Assembly: GCA_964568355.1 (NCBI GenBank)
Contig: CAZMRK010000774.1
Location: forward strand, 1-6,152
From: JAJPJX01 sp964568355
GTDB lineage: Bacteria > Acidobacteriota > Terriglobia > Bryobacterales > Bryobacteraceae
DNA: 6,152 bases
Direction of reading: 5' to 3'
Shown here: one piece after another, positions 1 to 5,963 of the stretch
Layout of the letters: each line of letters begins with the position of its first letter
Numbering within the stretch: position 1 is the first letter of the stretch
Position numbers and translations under genes: made by a program
The notes under the pieces: model-generated
What the model was told of the DNA's origin: nothing
The model's database searches: none
Seen by the model: the letters and a program-made list of their open reading frames with translations, nothing else

Positions 1-329
1 AATCGAAGCGCGCGGGCTTGGGTGCCGCCGGTGGCGCAGCGAACGAACTCTTCCGCGGCCGCGGCAAAGGAGAGCGATTGCTCTTCCACGCACTCGCGCA
101 ATTCCTTCCACGACGCGAAACCGTATTCGCGCGCGAGCACGGACTGGGCATCATGCAAGGCAAGATCCACGGCGCTCAACTCGGCGACGGATTTCCTGGC
201 GAGCGCGGGCAGGACCTGGAACCGCTGGAGCGCCGACGGATCTTTGGCCTGCGCCGCCTGAAGTAGGGATTTGGCTTGTTTCTTGAGCTGCTCGAGATTG
301 GCACGCTCGGGTAACTGCTGCGACGTCAT
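1..329 (-). CDS. N-terminal part of a probable ankyrin-repeat protein (runs off the left edge)
   Basis: The frame is open for 109 codons from ATG at 329 to the left edge, with no stop. The protein begins MTSQQLPERANLEQLKKQAK and has a second conserved-looking block at residues 58-78 (LHDAQSVLAREYGFASWKELR), followed by EEFVRCATGG near residues 93-102. The pattern 'NLEQLKKQAK ... HDAQ ... REYGF.SW..L' is the one I know from the N-terminus of many acidobacterial ankyrin-repeat proteins, where the repeats start about here. The repeats themselves would lie outside the window, so ankyrin content is inferred. The start is set by GGAGG at 335-339, five bases upstream. An in-frame ATG at 341 overlaps that site and is less likely. 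There is no signal peptide, so it is probably cytoplasmic. It lies 187 bases downstream of the DUF3500 gene on the same strand and could be read through from it or have its own promoter. Confidence 0.72.
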   Translation of the reverse strand, partial: MTSQQLPERANLEQLKKQAKSLLQAAQAKDPSALQRFQVLPALARKSVAELSAVDLALHDAQSVLAREYGFASWKELRECVEEQSLSFAAAAEEFVRCATGGTQARALR

Positions 330-334
330 AGCAA

Positions 335-339
335 CCTCC
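335..339 (-). promoter_or_regulatory. Ribosome binding site of the ankyrin-type gene
   Basis: GGAGG on the minus strand with a five-base spacer (TTGCT) to the ATG at 329. It decides between the two in-frame ATG codons at 341 and 329 in favour of 329. Confidence 0.7.
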
Positions 340-516
340 ATGCTTCAGCCTGCGGTTCGCAATCAGGCAGCACGGATTGTGACGTGCAGTGGATTTTGCT
401 GTGCGGACAGTGGGCTTAGCCCTTCGCGCGAACCCGCCGGCGCCTGCAGCGCACGTTTACGACTTCAACATGAAATCCGTGCGCTGTCAAGGCTGCCCGC
501 GTGTCTTCCAGGGTGG

Positions 517-2505
517 TTATTTGATGTTGATTACGGCCGTATTGGTGCTTTTGCCATCAACGGTCAGGACCACGTTTACGTCGCCGCGCCCTGCCAGGGT
601 GCTGGGAATCCGGATGTTCGCCTGATCCAGGCCGATGAAGGTTCCCTGTGCGCCGGCGTACGTTACTTCCGCGGTAGTGCCGCCGATGGTGGCGGTGACG
701 CCTGCCAGGGTGGACCGGTTGCGAAAGCCGGTTCCAAAGGCAAGCAAGAACAACTGGTCCGAGGCGTCGCCGATGCTCAGCGGCAAGGTTTCATATTTGT
801 TGGTTGTCTGATTGAGCTGCAAGACCGGCTCGGCAATTTGTGAGCCGTCGGCCTTGACTCGCAAGGCAACGGCGGCGGCCACACCCTGCCCATTGGCGTT
901 GGCGGTGAACAGGCCCGGGGTCACCTGTTCCACGACCGTGGTCCCCTGGCCTACAGAGCTTCCGTTGAGCAGCACGGTGATGGTCGCCGCCCCTGTACTG
1001 GTGCCGGAGGGATTCTGGAAGTTGATCTGTGTTGGAGAAACATAAAACAATGGGGCGTTGCGAGTCACTCCGGCGGAATCCAGGACCTGGACCTGCACGC
1101 CGTCGAGTGTAGTGGGCAACGGCGTGGTGGAGGCTGCGGTGGTGCTGGATGCCAGACCTGCACCGAACAGCGTGCCGATGGCTTCCGGGGCGAGCGCGCC
1201 GGTCGCATAGCTGGCGGCTGAGGTGGCGGTGACGGATCCCGCCGCGGTGGACGCATCCAGGGGCGTTGTTAAGCTCAAGTCCTTGCCGTAGTCGCGCTGG
1301 TGATCGCGCCAGACCGTGTGGTAGTGAATCTGGTTCGGGAAGACGACGCCATTCTGGCAGGCAAACTCGATCCAGACGCTGGGTCCATCGATGCGGGCGT
1401 AGTTGGTGTTGGAAATGAGGAAAGAGCTGGCATCACCGGCTACGCCATTGCCTGTGAAGGCAATGTAAGTCTGGTCCAATTCGCTCTGATAGATAGCCAG
1501 CAGGTTGGCGGCCACGGTGGCGTCCATGTCCTGCACCCAGGGCTTCATTGCTTCCAACACGAGCTGCTTTTGGGTGGCACTCAGGCTACTGACGGCAATG
1601 CCTACCTTCGTGGTGGGAAAGGTCCCATTGCCTCCGTTGGTCTCGCCGGGGCTCATGGTGACGTCGCTGAAGGTTTGGGAGAGCTTGGCGGCGGCGAGCT
1701 GGCTGGTAGTCAACGATGCGAGCATGGCCGTCATGGCATCGTGTTCCTGAGTCAGGGGCGCATAGGTCGTGCCGTCGACGGTGAAGGTCAGCGGCTCCAG
1801 ACCGTAGAATAGCGGTGTCGCGGATACGACGTGGCCCTGATTGAAGGCGATGTTCGCCCCGAAGTGGTGCCCGCCGAATTGCAGCATCCAGGGACCGGTG
1901 GTGCTGGGCGTGTTCAGGAAAGACAAGTAATAGTCACCTGCACCATAGCCTCCAATTCCACCTCCGCCTCCCGGACCGCCGCCTCCGCTACTTTGCGCGC
2001 TGGCCAAGACATCATCCGCCATCCGGATCTGCTGAAATTCATCGAAGCCTTCGTTGGCTGTGGTCCCCTCGGCCGCTTTGATTACCTCCAGGGCTGCGGC
2101 GAGCTGGGCGGTTGTCAGGGTGCCGAGTCCTATACCATTGCGGCACGTGTTCGTGCAGGGCAGGTTGGACCAGCGGCGAGCCAGTTCCGCCGTGTAGGTC
2201 TGCTCCAGCACCTGCTGTTGATCGGTAGTGAGCATGGCTTTGAAGGCCAAGGCCTTCGTGACCACATCGTTCACGGTGGCGCGGGGCGAGTAGGCGCTGG
2301 CCGACTTTAGCCGATTGCTGAGAGCCTGGGTGGCGACGAAGATGGGATGGCCGGAGGCATCCGCGGCTCGCAGTCCAGCCAGAAAATGGCCGGCAACGGC
2401 CAGAGACATCAGGGCAGAGAGCGGGAGGAGCAGTCTCACGCCGGACCATTGCGCCATGCCACCGCCGATGGCTCTTCTCCAGAGATTCCGATATTTGTTT
2501 TTCAC
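517..2505 (-). CDS. Secreted DUF3500 protein with Solibacter-type C-terminal domain
   Basis: A 662-residue protein of unknown biochemical function. Residues 17-50 look like a signal sequence, with a hydrophobic stretch at about 24-45 ending near LRAADA, so it is probably exported. Residues ~55-415 resemble the DUF3500 family, including GGHHFGANIAF (211-221), EHDAMTAML (254-262) and QIHYHTVWRDHQRDYG (392-407). Histidines 213, 214, 225, 255, 394, 396 and 402 and a CxxxC pair (117, 121) are candidate metal ligands. A glycine-rich linker lies at 174-189. Residues ~425-662 match the Solibacter C-terminal domain (TIGR03437): NAPLFYVSPTQINFQ at 483-497, LAFGTGF at 588-594, a closing beta-rich segment. 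The start is GTG at 2505, overlapping the upstream stop (GTGA), with AAGGGAAAG at 2512-2520. An in-frame ATG at 2457 would give a more usual signal peptide but has a weaker ribosome site. The partner gene is the HupE-like gene directly upstream. Domain calls are by eye. Confidence 0.85.
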   Translation of the reverse strand: MKNKYRNLWRRAIGGGMAQWSGVRLLLPLSALMSLAVAGHFLAGLRAADASGHPIFVATQALSNRLKSASAYSPRATVNDVVTKALAFKAMLTTDQQQVLEQTYTAELARRWSNLPCTNTCRNGIGLGTLTTAQLAAALEVIKAAEGTTANEGFDEFQQIRMADDVLASAQSSGGGGPGGGGGIGGYGAGDYYLSFLNTPSTTGPWMLQFGGHHFGANIAFNQGHVVSATPLFYGLEPLTFTVDGTTYAPLTQEHDAMTAMLASLTTSQLAAAKLSQTFSDVTMSPGETNGGNGTFPTTKVGIAVSSLSATQKQLVLEAMKPWVQDMDATVAANLLAIYQSELDQTYIAFTGNGVAGDASSFLISNTNYARIDGPSVWIEFACQNGVVFPNQIHYHTVWRDHQRDYGKDLSLTTPLDASTAAGSVTATSAASYATGALAPEAIGTLFGAGLASSTTAASTTPLPTTLDGVQVQVLDSAGVTRNAPLFYVSPTQINFQNPSGTSTGAATITVLLNGSSVGQGTTVVEQVTPGLFTANANGQGVAAAVALRVKADGSQIAEPVLQLNQTTNKYETLPLSIGDASDQLFLLAFGTGFRNRSTLAGVTATIGGTTAEVTYAGAQGTFIGLDQANIRIPSTLAGRGDVNVVLTVDGKSTNTAVINIK

Positions 2506-3881
2506 CGATTACTTTCCCTTTCCGTGAGGCAGTTCGCCTGTCCCCAGAACGTTGCGTACATGTAAGCCGGTATCGCGATGAAAGCCAGGAGTAGTATCCC
2601 CAACGGAGAAAATCGCGTAACCGTGGTCATCAAACGCTCGATGCCATTCGATTCGCCGGATACCCGGTTTACGATCCAACCGAGGGCCGCGACCGCCGCC
2701 AGCAAGGCGCCGCCCATCCTGACCCATTTGTGAGCCGGCGTCAGGCTTAGCAGGATCAGCCAGGGTACGGTGACGGCAATGACGAAGAGTTGCATCAGTT
2801 CGATGCCGAGATTGAAGCCGAGAATGCTGAGGGCCATCCGGCCAGGGGGCAGGTTCAAATCGGCCAGCACGGTAGCGAAGGCGAGGCCGTGGACGAGGCC
2901 AAATCCGGCCGCGATTTGCGCCTCCCGGCCGGGAAAAATGGGGTGGATCGCATGGATGGCCGTTACGAGAATCGAGCAGGCGATCAACACTTCGACGGGC
3001 TGCTGCGGCAGACGCAGCCAATGCAGCGCTCCCGCAAGCAGAGTGGCCGAATGGCCCAGCGTGAACGCCGTGACGACTTTCATCAAGCGCAGGAGGCTGT
3101 AGTGGCTGCCGCCGAAGTTTCCCCACCGGCGGCCGGTCAGCGTCAAGGTCGCGGGCAACAAAAGCACGAGCAAGAAAAGCAGGTGGTCCGTCCCTTCGCG
3201 AATGTGCTCGATGCCGAGGCTGACCATGCCTCGGAAACCTACCCACAAGCTGCCATCTCCCAGATGGATTGCCACGGGTTCGATGCGTGCCGTGCCGGTG
3301 TTCACTGCGATGACACCCAACTGGACGGGTTCGACGCGGCCTGCCGCCCAGTCGGTGTGAACCGAGAGCAGCGCCTTGTGCGTGACCACCTGATGCATGA
3401 TGACGTCGTAGCGGAGGATGAAATTCCTCAGGCTGGCGCCGGCAGGCGGCGTGAGGGAAAGATGCACGAGTACCGCCTGGAACGGGCCACTCTGCGGCTG
3501 ATCGGCGTCTGCCACACTCATTTCCAGGACCTGCACCGACCAGGGTTGCCCCGCGTCAGTTACCGGGTGTATGTGGTCCAGCAGATACTGCCGGAATGGG
3601 GGGCCCCATACTGCTATCGTTTGCTGGGGACGCTGCGTTACCTCGTGACCAAAGGCCAGTTCCAACTCGTTCAAGGGAACGTGGAGGTTCATCGCCACGT
3701 GATCTGAACCGATGTCCAAGACGGCCAGGGTGGTGGGCTGTTGGTGGGCGTACGCCAGGGCGCTGAACAGCGGTAGTAACAATGGCAGAGTTATCGTGCG
3801 CAGTTTTTTAGGTTTTCGGGGAGAGAGGCGTCGACTGAAGCCGACGCGGCCCGCTGAAGCGGGCGCTCCAAGACAATCCAT
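2502..3881 (-). CDS. HupE/UreJ-family membrane protein (HupE_UreJ_2 type)
   Basis: A 459-residue protein with a signal sequence (charged KPKK, 23-26, then hydrophobic 27-45 ending AYAHQQ), an exported domain at ~46-212, and about seven membrane segments near 215-247, 266-290, 297-315, 322-340, 350-380, 388-405 and 425-445. The first helix carries the family signature GIEHIREGTDHLLFLL (223-238). Further polar residues in helices are H277 (TLGHSAT), H310 and H313 (HAIHPIF), H331 (GLVHGLAFA) and E361 (NLGIEL). HupE/UreJ relatives are linked to nickel uptake for hydrogenase or urease. The longer subfamily with an N-terminal exported domain, seen here, has no settled function that I know. No nickel-enzyme gene is in view. 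It overlaps the DUF3500 gene by four bases, so both are likely made together. The start ATG at 3881 has only a weak ribosome site (AAAGTGAAG), and residues 6-18 are encoded by a REP-like hairpin pair. No better in-frame start precedes the signal sequence: CTG at residue 27 and TTG at 34 lack ribosome sites. Confidence 0.85.
   Translation of the reverse strand: MDCLGAPASAGRVGFSRRLSPRKPKKLRTITLPLLLPLFSALAYAHQQPTTLAVLDIGSDHVAMNLHVPLNELELAFGHEVTQRPQQTIAVWGPPFRQYLLDHIHPVTDAGQPWSVQVLEMSVADADQPQSGPFQAVLVHLSLTPPAGASLRNFILRYDVIMHQVVTHKALLSVHTDWAAGRVEPVQLGVIAVNTGTARIEPVAIHLGDGSLWVGFRGMVSLGIEHIREGTDHLLFLLVLLLPATLTLTGRRWGNFGGSHYSLLRLMKVVTAFTLGHSATLLAGALHWLRLPQQPVEVLIACSILVTAIHAIHPIFPGREAQIAAGFGLVHGLAFATVLADLNLPPGRMALSILGFNLGIELMQLFVIAVTVPWLILLSLTPAHKWVRMGGALLAAVAALGWIVNRVSGESNGIERLMTTVTRFSPLGILLLAFIAIPAYMYATFWGQANCLTERESNR
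3828..3864. repeat. REP-like pair of tandem hairpins
   Basis: Two adjacent perfect inverted repeats one base apart: GCGTCG/CGACGC (3828-3833 and 3842-3847, 8-base loop) and GCCCGC/GCGGGC (3849-3854 and 3859-3864, 4-base loop). Both loop regions share CTGAAGC (3835-3841 and 3854-3860). Two GC-rich hairpins with a shared core are typical of dispersed REP elements. Copy number cannot be seen in this window. Neither hairpin is followed by a T run, so this is not an intrinsic terminator. It falls inside the predicted first 18 codons of the HupE-like gene. Confidence 0.5.
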
Positions 3882-3914
3882 ACTTCACTTTATCGGATAC
3901 CTGTCTATAGCCGC

Positions 3915-3954
3915 TGTTAAGATGTGTAAGTGGTTGTTAAGGGGCGTAAAGAGT
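3915..3954. promoter_or_regulatory. Four 10-base-phased direct repeats upstream of the HupE-like gene
   Basis: On the plus strand TGTTAAG (3915), TGTAAG (3925), TGTTAAG (3935) and CGTAAAG (3945) begin exactly 10 bases apart, with non-conserved bases between. Same-face direct repeats of about one helical turn are the usual layout for dimeric winged-helix response regulators (OmpR/PhoB class). The array ends 34 bases before the ATG of the HupE-like gene, where its promoter should lie. Minus-strand TTAACA and CTTACA within it also resemble -35 elements, but I see no well-spaced -10, so the promoter itself is not called. A regulator is not identified. Confidence 0.35.
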
Positions 3955-4069
3955 ACTTTTTCTCTCCATTTGTAGGTACGGAGCCGGTATTGGGGAACGA
4001 CGAGCGGCTTGTTTGCGTTCCTATCCACAAATGGGCACAGTTTTCTTGCACTCGATTTCAAAAAAAGGC

Positions 4070-4098
4070 TTGACAGGCGGCTGGCCCAACTTTATACT
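4070..4098 (+). promoter_or_regulatory. Sigma-70 promoter of the TetR gene
   Basis: TTGACA (4070-4075) and TATACT (4093-4098) are separated by exactly 17 bases, close to the housekeeping consensus. Transcription should start near 4105, within the palindromic operator, leaving a leader of only about 10 bases before the ATG at 4115. Confidence 0.8.
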
Positions 4099-4110
4099 GA
4101 ACACTGTTCA
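4098..4110. promoter_or_regulatory. Operator palindrome at the TetR promoter (site 1)
   Basis: TGAACACTGTTCA is a perfect 6-1-6 inverted repeat. Its first base is the last base of the -10 element and it covers the expected transcription start, so a bound dimer would block the TetR promoter. The same 13 bases recur at 4741-4753. Autoregulation by the adjacent TetR protein is inferred from position and identity. Confidence 0.75.
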
Positions 4111-4114
4111 CCAT

Positions 4115-4711
4115 ATGGGCGTCCAGGAACGGCGAGCACGGCAAAAAGAGAGCGTTCGGGAAGAGATTCTCGACGCGGCCCGAACGCTGTTCGTCAAAGA
4201 GGGTTATGAACGCGTCTCCATACGCAAGATTGCGGAGAAGATCGAGTACGCGCCGGGAACCATTTACCTTTACTTCCGCGACAAGGCGGAGATTCTGGAA
4301 CGGCTTTCCGACGAGACCTTCGCCAAACTGGAGAAAAGACTGCATGCGATCCATTCCGATTCCGGCAGCCCGCTGGATGGCCTGCGGCGCGGTTTGCGAG
4401 CTTATATCCAGTTCGGTGTAGACAATCCCAACCACTACATTGTTACGTTCGTGCTGGCGAAGCAAATCCCGCACGATCAACAGCCGCAGGCGGGCCAGCA
4501 GTGCTTCGATCATCTTCGCACCGCCGTGCGGCACTGCATCGATGCGGGGCAACTCAATTGCGACGACGCCGAGGAGGTGGCGCAAGCCATCTGGGCCGGC
4601 GCGCACGGGGTGACGTCGCTGTTGATTACCTGCCAGTTTCCGTTCATCGAACCGAGCCGTTTGGTTGACCGGGTGGTGCACATTCTGATTGAGGGGATCC
4701 GTAAGCGGTAA
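4115..4711 (+). CDS. TetR/AcrR-family transcriptional repressor
   Basis: A 198-residue protein, the usual size for the family. Residues 13-62 form the DNA-binding region: helix 1 REEILDAARTLFVKEGY (15-31), then the helix-turn-helix VSIRKIAEKIEYAPGTIYLYF (34-54, missing one expected residue nowhere) with the family hallmark GTIYLYFRDK (48-57). The rest is a helical ligand-binding and dimer domain; WAGAHG at 160-165 resembles the WHG motif of the TetR_C_33-type C-terminus. The start at 4115 is chosen because the promoter's -10 ends at 4098; an in-frame ATG at 4013 lies upstream of that promoter. No Shine-Dalgarno is present before 4115, so translation may be nearly leaderless. Its gene lies 76 bases before the ABC permease, and identical palindromes at both promoters point to it as repressor of itself and of the transporter. 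The inducer is unknown, probably a pump substrate. Confidence 0.92.
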   Translation: MGVQERRARQKESVREEILDAARTLFVKEGYERVSIRKIAEKIEYAPGTIYLYFRDKAEILERLSDETFAKLEKRLHAIHSDSGSPLDGLRRGLRAYIQFGVDNPNHYIVTFVLAKQIPHDQQPQAGQQCFDHLRTAVRHCIDAGQLNCDDAEEVAQAIWAGAHGVTSLLITCQFPFIEPSRLVDRVVHILIEGIRKR

Positions 4712-4729
4712 GGGAAGGGCAAAAAAATT

Positions 4730-4759
4730 TTGTGTGTGAATGAACACTGTTCACATACT
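4730..4759 (+). promoter_or_regulatory. Probable promoter of the ABC permease gene
   Basis: TTGTGT (4730-4735) and CATACT (4754-4759) are 18 bases apart, with the whole 13-base operator lying in the spacer. The start would be near 4766, giving a leader of about 22 bases that contains the ribosome site AGAGGGG (4776-4782). The match to consensus is moderate, so exact hexamers are uncertain. Confidence 0.5.
4741..4753. promoter_or_regulatory. Operator palindrome before the ABC permease (site 2)
   Basis: TGAACACTGTTCA, identical to site 1 at 4098-4110, and the next base (C) also agrees. It is overlapped by a second dyad, TGTGAA (4735-4740) and TTCACA (4750-4755), which site 1 lacks and which could extend the binding. 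Lying between the -35 and -10, it would let the repressor block RNA polymerase binding, as in known TetR-family operators. Confidence 0.75.
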
Positions 4760-4787
4760 ATTAACCGTTCAGAACAGAGGGGTAAAT

Positions 4788-5927
4788 ATGAACTTCGTAG
4801 CCCTGCAAATGCTCTTCGGCGACCGGGCAAAGTATCTTGGCCTCATCTTCGCCGTGGCTTTCTCCACTTTTCTAATGTCCCATCAAAGCTCCATCTTCGC
4901 CGGGATCATGCGACGCACCACGAGTCAGATCATGGACGTGCCCGACGCCAATCTCTGGGTGATGGATGCCAAAACGCAGTACTTCGATGAAGTGAAAGCG
5001 CTCACGGACGATGATCTCTATCGCGTGCGAGGCGTGCCGGGCATCGAGTGGGCGGTGCCGCTATTCAAAGGCACTCCCCGCGCGAAGGCGCTCGACGGAA
5101 ATTTTCGCGTGGTGATCATGATGGGCGTGGATGACGCGACGCTGGTTGGCGCGCCCCGCAACATGGTCCTGGGATCGGCCGAGGATCTGCGCCGCCCCGA
5201 CGCGGTGATTGTCGATCGCGTCGGCTACGAATTCTTTTTCCCGAACCAGCCTTACGCATTGGGGAAGACGCTTGAGCTTAACGACCGGCGCGCGACGGTT
5301 GTGGGGATCTACAATTCGTCGGCGCCATTCCAGAACCTGCCGGTATTTTATTCGCGGTACAGCCAGGCGATCCATTTTGTAGGCCGGGAACGCAACCTGT
5401 TGTCGTTTGTGCTGGCGAAAGCAGCGCCCGGCGTCAGCGATGCGGAAGCTACGCGCCGCATTGAAGCGGCCACCGGTTTGCACGCGGCGACATCCAGCGA
5501 GTTCGGCTGGCAGACCATCTGGTATTACATCCATCACACGGGCATCCCGATCAACTTCGGCATCACGATCGGGATTGCGCTGGTCGTGGGCACCATCGTA
5601 GCAGGCCAAACCTTCTACATCTTCACGCTGGAAAACCTGAAGCAGTTCGGCGCGCTGAAAGCGATCGGAGTCACCAACTGGCGCATCACCGGGATGATTC
5701 TGTTGCAGGCCCTGGTGGTGGGTGTGATCGGGTTTTCGATCGGCATTGGCATGACCGCCGCGTTTTTCGAGTCGACCAAAAATGTCCTAGACCTGCGCGG
5801 TTTCAGCCTGCTATGGCAGATCGCCGCCGGCACGGGAGCCACGGTGCTCATGATCGTGATGCTTGCCAGCCTGATGAGCATCCGCCGCGTTCTGGTGCTG
5901 GAACCGGCGATTGTATTTCGGGGGTGA
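4788..5927 (+). CDS. ABC transporter permease, MacB/DevC (FtsX) type
   Basis: A 379-residue inner-membrane protein. A first membrane helix (about 15-31) is followed by a large extracytoplasmic MacB-like domain (~35-245; for example MDVPDANLWVMD at 49-60 and VVIMMGVDD at 108-116), then three helices near 254-278, 302-325 and 342-363. The segment ENLKQFGALKAIGVTNWRI (282-300) after the second helix is the FtsX-domain hallmark and probably contacts the ATPase. Four helices with one large outer domain is the MacB/DevC topology. Such permeases work with an ATPase and usually a membrane-fusion protein to export lipids, peptides or drugs across the envelope; the substrate here cannot be read. The start at 4788 has AGAGGGG five bases upstream; an in-frame ATG at 4740 overlaps the operator and is rejected. 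The ATPase gene follows after about 30 bases. TetR control is inferred from the operator. Confidence 0.9.
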   Translation: MNFVALQMLFGDRAKYLGLIFAVAFSTFLMSHQSSIFAGIMRRTTSQIMDVPDANLWVMDAKTQYFDEVKALTDDDLYRVRGVPGIEWAVPLFKGTPRAKALDGNFRVVIMMGVDDATLVGAPRNMVLGSAEDLRRPDAVIVDRVGYEFFFPNQPYALGKTLELNDRRATVVGIYNSSAPFQNLPVFYSRYSQAIHFVGRERNLLSFVLAKAAPGVSDAEATRRIEAATGLHAATSSEFGWQTIWYYIHHTGIPINFGITIGIALVVGTIVAGQTFYIFTLENLKQFGALKAIGVTNWRITGMILLQALVVGVIGFSIGIGMTAAFFESTKNVLDLRGFSLLWQIAAGTGATVLMIVMLASLMSIRRVLVLEPAIVFRG

Positions 5928-5963
5928 GAGCCAAGGGAGAGTGGAAGAGTGAGGGGAATGATG

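Noticed and set aside
485..490. Perfect TTGACA on the minus strand as a -35 element for the ankyrin-type gene
   Set aside because: No recognisable -10 hexamer is found 16-19 bases downstream, so it is not called as a promoter.
330..516. 187-base gap between the DUF3500 gene and the ankyrin-type gene, searched for a terminator, RNA or small gene
   Set aside because: Only short palindromes are present (GGGCTTAGCCC at 412-422, TTCGCGCGAA at 423-432), with no T run on the minus strand and no small frame with a credible ribosome site.
2790..3707. Long plus-strand open frame (305 codons) opposite the HupE-like gene
   Set aside because: Its product has no recognisable domain and is charged low-complexity sequence; it mirrors the codon bias of the real gene on the other strand. 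The same applies to plus-strand frames at 271-843, 1300-1812 and 1831-2310.
3828..3864. The two hairpins as a bidirectional intrinsic terminator or a small CRISPR-like repeat
   Set aside because: No T run follows on either strand, and only one unit is present without spacers.
4021..4029. CTATCCACA, one mismatch from the DnaA box TTATCCACA
   Set aside because: A single isolated near-match with no AT-rich unwinding region or further boxes nearby; expected by chance.
4013..4114. Upstream in-frame ATG adding 34 residues to the TetR protein
   Set aside because: The added residues do not resemble a TetR N-terminus and the near-consensus promoter lies within that stretch.
4058..4747. Minus-strand open frame opposite the TetR gene
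   Set aside because: The plus-strand product is a clear TetR protein; the antisense frame shows no family features or ribosome site that I can support.
4740..4787. Upstream in-frame ATG adding 16 residues to the permease
   Set aside because: It overlaps the operator and promoter spacer, while ATG 4788 has a good ribosome site and starts a normal DevC-like N-terminus.
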